64,000 nt of DNA from Gallibacterium melopsittaci (GCF_042433085.1 NZ_JBHLWA010000031.1:1-64000); one strand, 5' to 3'; shown: positions 17,878-27,176, counted from the stretch's first letter. Translations and numbers: made by a program. The notes: generated by a model not told the origin, from the sequence alone.

Positions 17878-18636
17878 TTATTTTACGACACTAAAACCAT
17901 ATTGTGTAAAGACTTTTTTCACATCATCTGATTGTAAATAATCAAAAAAGGCTTTTGCTGCTTTGCTATCGTGATCTTTTAATAAAGCGACTGGATATTC
18001 AATTTTTGGATAACTATCTGTTGGGAAAATGCCAACCACTTTCACTTTATCACTTTGTTTTGCATCTGTACCATAAACGACACCTAATGGAACTTCATCA
18101 CGTTCAACTACAGCTAATGCGGCACGCACATCTTTACCACGTGCCAATTTGGATTCAATTTTCTCCCAAAAACCTAATTTCATAGTAGCAGCCTTCATAT
18201 ATTGTCCTGCTGGTACATGATCTGGATCGCCGACAGATAGAAAATTATTATCTAGCTGTTTAATCCATTCGCCTTTTGCAACATCCACATTGTCAGTTTT
18301 GCTATCTTTATTCGCAATCATCACTAAATCATTACCAACTAAAATTTTATCTGTGCCTGCTACAGTTAAACCTTTCTCTTTCAAATAATCCATCCATTTC
18401 GTATTTGCCGAAATAAAAATATTCGCTGGTGCCCCTTCTTCAATTTGTTTCGCTAACGTTGAAGAAGAAGCAAAAGAAAAGACGATTTCATCTTGTGGTG
18501 CTTGTTTTTTATAGTCTGTTGCCACTTGTTGTAGTGCATTTGTCATTGATGCTGCCGCAAAAACGGTAACTTGTTCTGCATTCGCAAAATTTGCACTTAA
18601 TGCAACTACTGAGGTAATCAACAATTTTTTAAACAT
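17878..18636 (-). CDS. modA: Molybdate-binding periplasmic protein ModA
   Basis: High-affinity molybdate/tungstate receptor for the ModBC importer. A signal peptide (MFKKLLITSVVALSANFANA) is followed by typical ModA segments: VFAAASMTNALQQVATDYK, FASSSTLAKQIEEGAPANIF and VGDPDHVPAGQYMKAA. Length 252 fits the family. It is the downstream gene of the cluster, after modB-modC and a 152-bp gap with its own palindrome, instead of leading the operon as in the usual modABC order. It may therefore have its own promoter. Confidence 0.95.
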   Translation of the reverse strand: MFKKLLITSVVALSANFANAEQVTVFAAASMTNALQQVATDYKKQAPQDEIVFSFASSSTLAKQIEEGAPANIFISANTKWMDYLKEKGLTVAGTDKILVGNDLVMIANKDSKTDNVDVAKGEWIKQLDNNFLSVGDPDHVPAGQYMKAATMKLGFWEKIESKLARGKDVRAALAVVERDEVPLGVVYGTDAKQSDKVKVVGIFPTDSYPKIEYPVALLKDHDSKAAKAFFDYLQSDDVKKVFTQYGFSVVK

Positions 18637-18672
18637 AGGTTTCTCCTACTTATTAATAAACAAAAATAGATC

Positions 18673-18699
18673 TATCTATAAAAACGTTTTTAATAGATA
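18673..18699. promoter_or_regulatory. Palindrome upstream of modA, possible operator
   Basis: The segment TATCTATA AAAACGTTTT TAATAGATA folds into 7 bp plus 6 bp separated by a single bulged base and centred at 18685/18686. It lies 37-63 bp before the modA start. The A/T-rich two-fold symmetry is compatible with a ModE-like or other dimeric repressor site, but it is not a clear match to the E. coli ModE consensus. The role is inferred only from position. Confidence 0.35.
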
Positions 18700-18788
18700 T
18701 TTAATTGAGAAAGAATATTACTCTTAGTAACAAATTGTAGGTCATTCTCTTCGAAGATACCAATAACTTTTTTGCTCTTTGTACCACA

Positions 18789-19856
18789 TCAATAAGCTAA
18801 CATATGTACATTTAATATATGCAAATAAATGACTTGATCTTGTTTGAGTTGTAATTGTTGATAAGCAGCAATACTAATTAACACTGTTACTATGAGGTTT
18901 TCCTCAATTTTTACCACAACCGCAATCTGATCTTCTTGTTTATTAATATCGATAATGACACCTTGGTATTGATTCGTCACGCTACTGTTGTTTAATGGTG
19001 TTAACGATAAAAATAGATCCTGTTGATTAATGGCGATTTTTACCATTTCCCCTAATGGATAATCTTGATTTAAGGCTACTCGAAAATGTTGTGTTCCAAT
19101 CTGAACAATACCTTGTTGAGTACAGGCTATTTTTTCTAATAACTTTCCTTGATAAATCCACTGTTTTCCCTGATTTTGTTGCCATTCGGCTAATAAGCCA
19201 CTATTCCAAACCGTTTGTAAGTCCGCAAATTTCATCAATTTACCACTTTCAAGCAACACCACTCGATTAGCTAAGATCTTTAATTCATCTAAACTATGTG
19301 TGACATACAGAATTGGGATCTCAATCTCTTTTACTAAGCGTAATAAATAGCGCATTAACTCTTGTTTTCTAGGCATATCTAATGCAGATAATGGCTCATC
19401 CATTAACAATAATTGCGGATTTGATAATAATGCCCTTCCAATCGCAACACGCTGCTTCTCTCCACCAGACAAAGTCAGTGGATAACGATTTAATAGCTCT
19501 TCTAAACCTAATAACTCAACAATCGCTGAAAACTTATTTTGCAATGTTTTCGGCATTCCATATTGCAAATTCCCTTTTACTCGATAATGCGGAAATAGCC
19601 TCGCTTCTTGAAATACATAACCAATTCGGCGTTTTTCCACAGGTAAATTAATATGTTGTGCAGTATCCACAAGTACCCGATCTTGTAACGTGATTCGTCC
19701 TTGATCTGGTGTACTTAAACCACTCACCATATTTAATAATGAAGATTTCCCTGCACCAGAACGACCAAAAATCATCGTAATGCCTTGAGTAGGAATTTGT
19801 AGATCGAGTTCTACGGTAAGTGAAGGAAAAGATTTCTTAACTTGTAAATTAAGCAT
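18789..19856 (-). CDS. modC: Molybdate importer ATPase ModC
   Basis: Nucleotide-binding subunit of the ModABC transporter, 355 residues (E. coli 352). Walker A GRSGAGKSS (about residues 31-39), signature LSGGEKQRVAIGRAL and Walker B LLLMDEPLSALD are intact. The C-terminal third (about residues 285-355) is a TOBE/molybdate-binding domain that in some ModC proteins allows feedback inhibition. It overlaps modB by 8 bp. Confidence 0.93.
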   Translation of the reverse strand: MLNLQVKKSFPSLTVELDLQIPTQGITMIFGRSGAGKSSLLNMVSGLSTPDQGRITLQDRVLVDTAQHINLPVEKRRIGYVFQEARLFPHYRVKGNLQYGMPKTLQNKFSAIVELLGLEELLNRYPLTLSGGEKQRVAIGRALLSNPQLLLMDEPLSALDMPRKQELMRYLLRLVKEIEIPILYVTHSLDELKILANRVVLLESGKLMKFADLQTVWNSGLLAEWQQNQGKQWIYQGKLLEKIACTQQGIVQIGTQHFRVALNQDYPLGEMVKIAINQQDLFLSLTPLNNSSVTNQYQGVIIDINKQEDQIAVVVKIEENLIVTVLISIAAYQQLQLKQDQVIYLHILNVHMLAY

Positions 19857-20568
19857 GGCGTTGTCCTAATTTTTGATACATATAATGGGACAGCCATTCT
19901 GATAACAGTAAAGACAACAGCGAAAGCATAATCGAAAGTAAGCAGAGTTTAAATGCTTGATCTTCTGCCCCAGGTGTTTGAATAAAAGAATACATCGCCA
20001 GCGGAATCGTTTGTGTCTGACCAACAATATTGGAAACAAACGTAATCGTCGCTCCAAACTCACCTAATGAACGAGCAAATCCTAACACCATTCCAGCCAA
20101 TACCCCTGGCAAGGCTAATGGCAACGTAATCGTAAAAAATACCCGATAAGGCGAAGCTCCTAATGTCCTAGCTGTCGCTTCAAGATTAGCATCAATACTT
20201 TCTAGCGAAAGTCGAATGGAACGTACAACAAGCGGAAAGGCAACCACAGCAGAGGCTAAGATTGCACCACGCCAACTAAATGCAAAGGAGAAACCGAACC
20301 ATTCATATAAATACTGTCCAATTACCCCTTTTCTCCCCATGATCACTAAAAGCAAATATCCAATGACGACTGGTGGTAATACCAAAGGCAAATAAATCAC
20401 ACTATTTAAAATGGTTTTACCAAAAAACTGTTTTCTAGCTAATAACCAAGCAACGAAAATCGCTAAGGGTAAACTCCAAAGTACCGCCCCCAACGCCACT
20501 TCTAAACTGAGCCATAATGCACTCATTTCTTGTGGTGTAAAGGCCAAATAGTGCTGCCAATCTAACAT
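19849..20568 (-). CDS. modB: Molybdate importer permease ModB
   Basis: Inner-membrane channel of the molybdate transporter, 239 residues with about five or six membrane segments. The EAA coupling loop is visible as ANLEATARTLGASPYRVFFTI (about residues 140-160). It starts 28 bp after the yadH stop on the same strand with no obvious terminator between them, so part of its transcription may come from the yadGH promoter. Confidence 0.93.
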   Translation of the reverse strand: MLDWQHYLAFTPQEMSALWLSLEVALGAVLWSLPLAIFVAWLLARKQFFGKTILNSVIYLPLVLPPVVIGYLLLVIMGRKGVIGQYLYEWFGFSFAFSWRGAILASAVVAFPLVVRSIRLSLESIDANLEATARTLGASPYRVFFTITLPLALPGVLAGMVLGFARSLGEFGATITFVSNIVGQTQTIPLAMYSFIQTPGAEDQAFKLCLLSIMLSLLSLLLSEWLSHYMYQKLGQRHA

Positions 20569-20596
20569 AGATATTTGCTCCTTAAACAGGAATCGA

Positions 20597-21367
20597 TTAA
20601 TTTCTTAATCCAACACCACGTTTAATTAATTGATATACAAAACAATATAAAACCACAATAAATAACGCTAATACGGCAAAGGTATAATGCAACGGTACAT
20701 CACTAATCCCTAAAAAACCATAACGGAAACCATTAATCATATAAACAATTGGATTCAATTTTGATACCCATTGCCAAAATTCAGGTAATAACGAAATTGA
20801 ATAAAAAACACCACCTAAATAGGTTAATGGTGTTAACACGAACGTTGGAATAATAGAGGTATCATCAAAAGATCGTGCAAATACTGCATTAATTAGACCA
20901 CCTAATGAAAAGGTTGCCGTGGTCATTAATAAAATGCCTAAAATAACGAGCCACGAATATACATCAAAACGTACAAAAAATAGTGATACCAGTGTTACTA
21001 AAAAGCCAACAAAGATCCCACGAGCCATACCACCTGAAATATAGCCTAAAATAATAATATGTGGCGAAGTCGGTGAAACTAATAATTCCTCTACATTACG
21101 AGCAAATTTTGTACTGTAAAAAGAGGAAGCCACATTCGCAAAAGAGTTCGTAATCGCAGACATCATAATCAATCCAGGTACAATAAACTCCATATAGCTA
21201 ACACCGTGCATTGAACCAATACGACTGCCGATTAATTGTCCGAAAATAATGAAATACAACATCATGGTAATCACTGGTGGCACTAAAGTTTGTACCCAAA
21301 TACGCATAAAACGTTGGATCTCTTTGCGTAAAATGGTTTTATAAGCAACCCATGCTAATGATGACAT
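20597..21367 (-). CDS. yadH: ABC-2 type exporter permease YadH
   Basis: Membrane subunit of an ABC-2 exporter of unknown substrate. About 256 residues with six hydrophobic segments; the segment FYSTKFARNVEELLVSPTSP is characteristic of the family. The start ATG (MSSLAWVAYK) lies one base after the yadG stop codon; a longer frame would read back into yadG. It pairs with YadG, and the pair is divergent from the carbonic anhydrase gene exactly as in E. coli (can-yadG-yadH). Confidence 0.88.
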   Translation of the reverse strand: MSSLAWVAYKTILRKEIQRFMRIWVQTLVPPVITMMLYFIIFGQLIGSRIGSMHGVSYMEFIVPGLIMMSAITNSFANVASSFYSTKFARNVEELLVSPTSPHIIILGYISGGMARGIFVGFLVTLVSLFFVRFDVYSWLVILGILLMTTATFSLGGLINAVFARSFDDTSIIPTFVLTPLTYLGGVFYSISLLPEFWQWVSKLNPIVYMINGFRYGFLGISDVPLHYTFAVLALFIVVLYCFVYQLIKRGVGLRN

Positions 21368-21368
21368 C

Positions 21369-22310
21369 TTACTTTTCCCCCTGTTTTGCTTTATCCGCAT
21401 CTGATTTATTTAATGCCATACTGACAAACAATTCTTCCAAGCGATTCGCTTTATTTCGCATACTTAATACGCTAACACCTTGCTGGCTTAATTCGGCAAA
21501 CAACGAATTCAATCCTTGTTCACGGTGGACTTCAACCTCTAATGTCATTGCATCAACTAATTTAAAGCGATAATCCTGTAATTTAATCTCTGATCCATTT
21601 TGTGCTAAATCGAGAATAAAGGTTTCTGTTTCTAATTTAGCTAACAGCTCCTTCATTGACGTATTTACCACTAAACGCCCTTGCTGAATAATACCAATAT
21701 TACGACAAAGCATTTCCGCTTCTTCAAGATAGTGGGTAGTTAAAATAATCGTTGTACCTTGCTGGTTCAATTCTTGCAAAAACTGCCACATCGTACGGCG
21801 CAACTCAATATCTACGCCTGCGGTTGGCTCATCTAAAATCAATAGGCGAGGGTTATGCATTAACGCACGAGCAATCATTAAACGACGCTTCATTCCGCCT
21901 GATAAACGCATTGATTTTTGCTGACGTTTATCCCAAAGATCCAATTTCTTTAACCAATATTCTGCTCGCTTCAAGGCTTCCTGACGAGGTACGCCATAAT
22001 ATCCTGCTTGATTAGTCAAAATATCAATCACTTTTTCAAAGTTATTAAAATTAAATTCTTGTGGTACAACACCCAACTGTTTTTTCAATTCTGTGAGTTG
22101 AGTATCCAAGTCATAACCAAAAACTTTTACTTGACCACTGGTTTTATTGACTAATGAACTGATAATTCCTATCGTTGTTGATTTACCTGCACCATTATGT
22201 CCAAGTAAAGCATAGAAATCACCTTCTTTAACGTGCAAATCAATCCCATGTAAGGCTTTAAAACCATTACTATAAGATTTTGTTAATTGATTTATCTCTA
22301 ATGCAAACAT
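21369..22310 (-). CDS. yadG: ABC exporter ATPase YadG
   Basis: Nucleotide-binding subunit partnered with YadH, 313 residues. Walker A GHNGAGKST, signature LSGGMKRRLMIARAL and Walker B LLILDEPTAGVD are complete. The substrate is unknown. Conserved linkage to can supports the assignment over other ABC-2 ATPases. Confidence 0.9.
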   Translation of the reverse strand: MFALEINQLTKSYSNGFKALHGIDLHVKEGDFYALLGHNGAGKSTTIGIISSLVNKTSGQVKVFGYDLDTQLTELKKQLGVVPQEFNFNNFEKVIDILTNQAGYYGVPRQEALKRAEYWLKKLDLWDKRQQKSMRLSGGMKRRLMIARALMHNPRLLILDEPTAGVDIELRRTMWQFLQELNQQGTTIILTTHYLEEAEMLCRNIGIIQQGRLVVNTSMKELLAKLETETFILDLAQNGSEIKLQDYRFKLVDAMTLEVEVHREQGLNSLFAELSQQGVSVLSMRNKANRLEELFVSMALNKSDADKAKQGEK

Positions 22311-22432
22311 AATTATCCTTACATTTTATTTTTTTCATCAATTTAATTAAAAGGTCATAGGCAGGAGAGTTTTTATCGGTATAATGCAAAACGCCCGACA
22401 ATATAGCATATCTTCAATATTAAGGTGTATAA

Positions 22433-23131
22433 ATGAAGAAAATCGAACAATTATTTGCCAACAATTTTAAATGGGCAACCGAAATGAAAGAGCAACATGC
22501 CGATTATTTCGCTGAGCTTGCTGAACATCAAAAACCAACCTTTCTATGGATTGGCTGTTCTGATAGTCGTGTTCCTGCCGAAAAACTGACTAACTTAGGA
22601 CCTGGTGAACTGTTCGTACATCGCAATGTTGCTAATCAAGTAATTCATACCGATTTAAACTGCCTCTCTGTCGTCCAATATGCCGTTGATGTACTCGACA
22701 TTGAACACATTATTATTTGTGGTCATACCAACTGTGGCGGAATCCACGCTGCTATGACCAATGAGGATTTAGGTTTAATCAATAACTGGCTACTACATAT
22801 TCGTGATATTTGGTTTAAACATAGCCATCTACTAGGTAATCTGCCTCCAGAGAAACGTGCTGATGCCCTAACTCGCATTAATGTTGCCGAACAAGTTTAC
22901 AATTTAGGTTTATCCTCTATTGTACGTTCTGCCTGGAATAGAGGTAAAAAACTTTCCTTGCACGGTTGGGTTTATGATGTCAGCGATGGTTTCTTGATTG
23001 ATCAAGGTGTTATTGCTACTAGCCGAGAAACCTTAGAAATTACTTATCGCCAAGCGATTGCTAAATTATTGCTAGAATATAGTGAACAACATCCAACACA
23101 GGCAATGACACCTGAACCGTCCAAAGATTAA
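22433..23131 (+). CDS. can: Beta-class carbonic anhydrase
   Basis: Cytoplasmic zinc enzyme interconverting CO2 and bicarbonate, needed for carboxylation reactions at ambient CO2. Zinc ligands are visible at Cys42, Asp44, His98 and Cys101 (IGCSDSR and CGHTNCGG). Length 232 is close to E. coli Can (220). It is divergent from yadGH and convergent with epmC, with which it shares its last 4 bp. Confidence 0.95.
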   Translation: MKKIEQLFANNFKWATEMKEQHADYFAELAEHQKPTFLWIGCSDSRVPAEKLTNLGPGELFVHRNVANQVIHTDLNCLSVVQYAVDVLDIEHIIICGHTNCGGIHAAMTNEDLGLINNWLLHIRDIWFKHSHLLGNLPPEKRADALTRINVAEQVYNLGLSSIVRSAWNRGKKLSLHGWVYDVSDGFLIDQGVIATSRETLEITYRQAIAKLLLEYSEQHPTQAMTPEPSKD

Positions 23132-23664
23132 ATCTTAGTGAGATCAAATTCAGTTAAATCAATCTCTTTTGGTCGCTGGTAAAACTCTGCTAATGCTAAG
23201 CGGAGTTTTTCCGCTCTCTTAGGTAATCCTTTCGCTACATATTCACATACTTGTTGATAAACTTTTTGTTTAAATGGGCCTGTATCACCTGGATTGCCAT
23301 TTAAATTATCAGCACTTGCAACATAACGGAAACCTGCCGCATTTGCCAAAATCCATTCCAATGCTTGTGGTTTCACTTCTACTTTTTCAAATTCCCGTTG
23401 TTGCTCTTCACTACGTCCATCAGGTTCATACCAATAACCAAAATCTTCTAATTCTCGACGGGCTTTGCCTGCAACTAGCCAGTGAGCTATTTCGTGCAAA
23501 CCACTGCTATAAAAACCACGTGCAAAATAAATCGCATGATAAGGACGTTCTTCCGTTGCTGGCAAATAGATAGGCTCATCTCCGCCCTTTTCTAATTTTG
23601 TATTATATTCTGCATAAAAACAGCGATTAAAAATCGCCATTAAATCTTCTATTTTATGTTCCAT
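23128..23664 (-). CDS. epmC: Elongation factor P hydroxylase EpmC
   Basis: YfcM family; hydroxylates the beta-lysylated lysine of EF-P, the last step of the EpmA/B/C modification. About 178 residues, matching E. coli (182). Conserved segments include DDEPIYLPA-like GGDEPIYLPA, GLHEIAHWLVAGKARRELEDFGYWY and EVKPQALEW; the HEIxHW and E residues are the likely iron ligands. The start ATG 23664 is preceded by GGAG. An upstream extension of 19 residues would read through the htpX terminator and is rejected. EF-P itself and epmA/epmB are not in this window. Confidence 0.9.
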   Translation of the reverse strand: MEHKIEDLMAIFNRCFYAEYNTKLEKGGDEPIYLPATEERPYHAIYFARGFYSSGLHEIAHWLVAGKARRELEDFGYWYEPDGRSEEQQREFEKVEVKPQALEWILANAAGFRYVASADNLNGNPGDTGPFKQKVYQQVCEYVAKGLPKRAEKLRLALAEFYQRPKEIDLTEFDLTKI

Positions 23665-23680
23665 TCCCGTACTCCAAAAA

Positions 23681-23716
23681 ATAATTAATGCCTTAATTCC
23701 AACAATTAAGGCATTA
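23681..23716 (-). terminator. Intrinsic terminator of htpX
   Basis: A 13-bp perfect stem (TAATGCCTTAATT/AATTAAGGCATTA) with a 5-nt loop, followed on the minus strand by ATTATTTTTTGG. It lies 24 bp after the htpX stop and just before the epmC start. Confidence 0.8.
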
Positions 23717-23739
23717 ACCAATCATAGCAACTTAACTAA

Positions 23740-24603
23740 TTATTTTAAGTTTTGTAATGCTTCAATACGTTTTTCTAATGGCGGGTGGCTCATAAATAAA
23801 CTTGCTAAACCACTTCTTTTTCCATTAATTGCAAAGGCAGCTAATTGTCCCGTTAATTCTTCAGGTTCGTGAATTGCTTGTAAACGACGTAATGCAGCAA
23901 TCATTTTTTCTTTTCCGACTAGATGTGCTGAACCTGCATCTGCGTGGAATTCACGATAACGTGAGAACCACATAGCGATCATACTCGCTAAGAAACCAAA
24001 TACAATTTCTAATACCATCGACACAAGGAAATAGATACCAGAATTTGAACTGCTCTCTTCATCACTACTGCGACTTTGTGCTGCCACACTTGCAATAACA
24101 CGAGATAAGAAAATCACAAAAGTATTTAACACACCTTGTAACAACGTCATCGTGACCATATCCCCATTGGCAATATGGCTCACTTCGTGAGCTAACACCG
24201 CTTCAGCTTCATCACGACTCATACTATTTAATAATCCTGTACTAACTGCCACTAAAGAATTATTTTTACTCGCACCTGTCGCAAAGGCGTTCACATCTGC
24301 AGAATGATAAATCGCCACTTCTGGCATTGGTAAACCTAACTTTTCAGTTTGTTGTTTAACTGTATTAACTAACCAACGTTCAACTTCATTTTGCGGCGTT
24401 GTTATCACCTCTGCACCAACTGAACGCTTCGCCATCGTTTTTGATAAAAACAATGAAATTAATGAGCCACTAAAACCAAATAACGCTGCAAAAATCAGTA
24501 ATCCCATTGCATCTTGTGAACGGATACCCGTCAACGTTAAGATAATATTAAACACAAATAGCACTGCCATATTTGTGATTAAAAACAGAATAATCCTCAT
24601 CAT
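23740..24603 (-). CDS. htpX: Membrane zinc metalloprotease HtpX
   Basis: Inner-membrane quality-control protease of the M48B family. About 287 residues (E. coli 293). Two N-terminal membrane segments (MMRIILFLITN start and LLIFAALFGFSGSLISLFL) and two central ones surround the zinc motif LAHEVSHIANGD. The start MMRI is preceded by GGGAGG; 12 extra upstream codons are rejected. In E. coli htpX is next to prc, but here the two are about 20 kb apart. Confidence 0.93.
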   Translation of the reverse strand: MMRIILFLITNMAVLFVFNIILTLTGIRSQDAMGLLIFAALFGFSGSLISLFLSKTMAKRSVGAEVITTPQNEVERWLVNTVKQQTEKLGLPMPEVAIYHSADVNAFATGASKNNSLVAVSTGLLNSMSRDEAEAVLAHEVSHIANGDMVTMTLLQGVLNTFVIFLSRVIASVAAQSRSSDEESSSNSGIYFLVSMVLEIVFGFLASMIAMWFSRYREFHADAGSAHLVGKEKMIAALRRLQAIHEPEELTGQLAAFAINGKRSGLASLFMSHPPLEKRIEALQNLK

Positions 24604-24704
24604 CTTATATTTTCCTCCCTTGATAATGATGTTCTGCAAAAACGCTCCTTTATATCGTACTTATTTAATCAATTTCAAGGGTTTATTGCAGAATAATTTT
24701 ATTA

Positions 24705-25769
24705 CTATTCCCACAGCGACATTTGTTGCTGCTGTTGACTTTCTGGTAAATATAAATGCAAACCAATCAAACGTACTTTACGCCCTCGACTTCGTTGCCA
24801 AGCAATCTCTAATAATTGCCAAAAATGTTCTAAATTACACAATAATCCTGTCTTTTCCACTGTTGTTGCTTGAAAGTCACTAAATTTTAATTTAACCCCT
24901 AATTTGAATGTATGTGTAGCAAAATTTAAACAATACTTTTGTACACGATGCAGTAACTGTTGATAAAGTTTTGCCATTATTGCCTGACTTTGTTCTGGCG
25001 AAACCAAATCAGTTAATAAAGTTTCTTCCACCCCCACTGATTTACGTTCTCGATGCGGTTGAATTTGTCGCTCATCAATCGCATGACTAAATTGCCAAAT
25101 ACGTTCGCCCATTTTACCTAATTGATCATTCAAGATATGATGTGGAAAACGTTGTACATCACCACATGTTTCCAATCCCATTGCGTTTAATCTTGCAGCT
25201 ACAACTTTTCCCACTCCTGGAATTTTACGTAAAGGTAAGTGATAAACAAATTCCATCACTTTTTCAGGAGGAATCACAAATTGCCCATTAGGTTTATTTT
25301 GTTCTGAAGCAATTTTGGCTAAAAATTTTAATGGAGCAACACCTGCCGAAGCAGTTAAATGTAATTCTTGCCAAATATCTCGCCGAATGGCTTCCGCTAT
25401 CCAAGTAGCTGATCCTGAATACTGTGTAGCATGAGTCACATCTAAATAGGCCTCATCTAATGATAACGGCTCAATAATTTCAGTATAACGTTGAAAAATT
25501 TGATGAATTTGTTGCGATACTTGCTTATAAAATGCCATATTAACTGGCAATAACACTAAATGAGGACAACGTTTTAATGCTTGTGCTGAGGACATCGCAC
25601 TATGTAAACCATAACGACGAGCAATATAGTTACAAGTAGCCAAGACACCTCGTTGCTGAGGTGATCCTCCAACTGCAACAGGTTTATCGGCTAAATTTGG
25701 ATTTTCTCTGATTTCAATTGCTGCATAGAAACAATCCATATCAATATGGATAATTTTTCGTTGAGTCAT
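24705..25769 (-). CDS. dinB: Y-family DNA polymerase IV
   Basis: Error-prone translesion polymerase, 354 residues (E. coli 351). Catalytic residues are visible in IDMDCFYAAIE near the start and SLDEAYLDVT (about residue 103). Helix-hairpin-helix and little-finger domains follow. A near-perfect LexA operator lies 48 bp upstream, so it belongs to the SOS regulon. The C-terminus ends with QQQQMSLWE, whose QxSLW core resembles a beta-clamp-binding peptide. Confidence 0.95.
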   Translation of the reverse strand: MTQRKIIHIDMDCFYAAIEIRENPNLADKPVAVGGSPQQRGVLATCNYIARRYGLHSAMSSAQALKRCPHLVLLPVNMAFYKQVSQQIHQIFQRYTEIIEPLSLDEAYLDVTHATQYSGSATWIAEAIRRDIWQELHLTASAGVAPLKFLAKIASEQNKPNGQFVIPPEKVMEFVYHLPLRKIPGVGKVVAARLNAMGLETCGDVQRFPHHILNDQLGKMGERIWQFSHAIDERQIQPHRERKSVGVEETLLTDLVSPEQSQAIMAKLYQQLLHRVQKYCLNFATHTFKLGVKLKFSDFQATTVEKTGLLCNLEHFWQLLEIAWQRSRGRKVRLIGLHLYLPESQQQQQMSLWE

Positions 25770-25816
25770 ATTGTTATCAATAACACAAAATTAAAGAGGT
25801 AATTAGTCTAACAAAA

Positions 25817-25836
25817 TACTGTATATAAATACAGTA
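25817..25836. promoter_or_regulatory. LexA (SOS) operator of dinB
   Basis: TACTGTATATAAATACAGTA differs from the E. coli consensus TACTGTATATATATACAGTA at one position. It lies 48 bp upstream of the dinB ATG. Confidence 0.9.
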
Positions 25837-25946
25837 TAAAAAAGACAGTATTACAGATATATTATTTATTTTTTGCTCACCAGAGCATTTAACCAACAAC
25901 TTTTGCCTATTATTAAAGCATTTATAAAAAAAACGTTTTTCCTTGC

Positions 25947-25975
25947 TTGACTTACCTTACTGAAATCCGTATGAT
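25947..25975 (+). promoter_or_regulatory. Promoter of tRNA-Ser
   Basis: TTGACT and TATGAT are separated by 17 bp, followed by a GC-rich discriminator (AGCCCCGC) typical of stringently controlled stable-RNA promoters. The tRNA starts 29 bp downstream of the -10. Confidence 0.75.
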
Positions 25976-26004
25976 TAGCCCCGCTTAGTTAAGCCAACAA
26001 CTGC

Positions 26005-26094
26005 GGAGGAATGGTCGAGTGGTTGAAGGCACCGGTCTTGAAAACCGGCGAGGATTTACGTCCTCCAAGAGTTCGAATCTCTTTTCCTCCGCCA
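26005..26094 (+). tRNA. tRNA-Ser (anticodon UGA)
   Basis: The 90-nt gene begins GGAGGAA and ends TTCCTCCGCCA with an encoded CCA. The anticodon loop CTTGAAA carries TGA at 26039-26041, and the long variable arm (CGAGGATTTACGTCCTC) is of the serine type. The T loop is GTTCGAATC. Confidence 0.97.
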
Positions 26095-26103
26095 TCAAAT
26101 TCT

Positions 26104-26139
26104 AAAAAACCGTAAGTTTAATTGAACTTACGGTTTTTT
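26104..26139 (+). terminator. Terminator of tRNA-Ser
   Basis: A 15-bp stem (AAAAAACCGTAAGTT/AACTTACGGTTTTTT) with a 6-nt loop and a T run begins 10 bp after the tRNA. Confidence 0.85.
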
Positions 26140-26198
26140 GCTTTTAAAGCGGCATAGTAGACAAAAAGGTTGCTAATTTGCCAAAAACTACACAAATA

Positions 26199-26233
26199 AA
26201 AAATACACAATCTAGGACATAGATTGTGTATTT
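26199..26233 (-). terminator. Terminator of the nusA-truB operon
   Basis: A 13-bp perfect stem (AAATACACAATCT/AGATTGTGTATTT) with a 7-nt loop, followed by TTTTTTATTTG on the minus strand, 21 bp after the truB stop. Confidence 0.8.
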
Positions 26234-26253
26234 CAAACTATAACAAAATCATT

Positions 26254-27168
26254 TTATTTATCTGAATTAACTAGCCGCCTTGGGTGTAACACATCCTTAA
26301 TAACTTCAGCTACGCCAATAAACTCTTTCTGCTCGGTATAGACAGTATGTAAACCAGCAGCAACTTCTGTTGCTAATTTTACTCTCTGCCCAAAACGTAA
26401 TTTTTGTGCAATTTCAGTTGTTACAGATAAAATAGGTAAATCAGTAATTGCAGTATCCGTTGGCAATAATAATTGATCTAAAGCTGCTAGATTTTGCTGC
26501 TCTGCTAATATCGCAAGTTGTTCAATGGTTACCATCTTCTCGGTTGGATAATTTGCTACTTTCGTTCTACGAAGCATAGTAACGTGCGCACCACACCCTA
26601 AATATTCCCCAAGATCATCGATCAATGTACGGATATAAGTCCCTTTTGAACAATGCACAGATAATGTTAAATAGGGTGCTTGGTATTCAATAAACTCAAG
26701 CGAAAAAATCGTGATTGGGCGGGCTTCACGTTCAACGGTAATTCCCGCACGTGCATACTCATAAAGCGGTTTTCCTTGATGTTTCAAGGCAGAAAACATT
26801 GTTGGAACTTGTTTCAACTCGCCAGTGAAATGCGGCAGAGCTGCAATAATTTGAGCTAAATCGACATTTACTGCACGCTGTTCAACCACTTGTCCATCTG
26901 CATCAGAGGTATCAGTACGTTCCCCTAATTTAGCAGTCACCAAATAAGCCTTATCTGCCTCTAATAAATGCTGTGAAAATTTGGTTGCTTCCCCTAAACA
27001 AATTGGCAACATCCCCGTTGCTAATGGATCTAACGCCCCCGTATGACCTGCTTTATTTGCTTGATAATAACGCTTTACTTGTTGCAAGATATGATTAGAA
27101 CTAACACCTTGTGGCTTATCTAATAACACAATACCGTCAATATCTCGACCTTTCTTGTTTTTCGCCAC
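26254..27168 (-). CDS. truB: tRNA pseudouridine-55 synthase TruB
   Basis: Makes pseudouridine 55 in the T loop of tRNAs and acts as a tRNA-folding chaperone. 304 residues (E. coli 314). The catalytic aspartate is in HTGALDPLATGMLP (about residue 48). The C-terminal PUA-like domain covers about residues 240-304. It is the last gene of the metY-nusA operon and starts 8 bp after rbfA. Confidence 0.95.
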   Translation of the reverse strand: MAKNKKGRDIDGIVLLDKPQGVSSNHILQQVKRYYQANKAGHTGALDPLATGMLPICLGEATKFSQHLLEADKAYLVTAKLGERTDTSDADGQVVEQRAVNVDLAQIIAALPHFTGELKQVPTMFSALKHQGKPLYEYARAGITVEREARPITIFSLEFIEYQAPYLTLSVHCSKGTYIRTLIDDLGEYLGCGAHVTMLRRTKVANYPTEKMVTIEQLAILAEQQNLAALDQLLLPTDTAITDLPILSVTTEIAQKLRFGQRVKLATEVAAGLHTVYTEQKEFIGVAEVIKDVLHPRRLVNSDK

Positions 27169-27176
27169 GTTTACTC

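Noticed and set aside
23665..23721. N-terminal extension of EpmC
   Set aside because: The extension is encoded by the htpX terminator hairpin; the later ATG has a ribosome-binding site and fits the family length.
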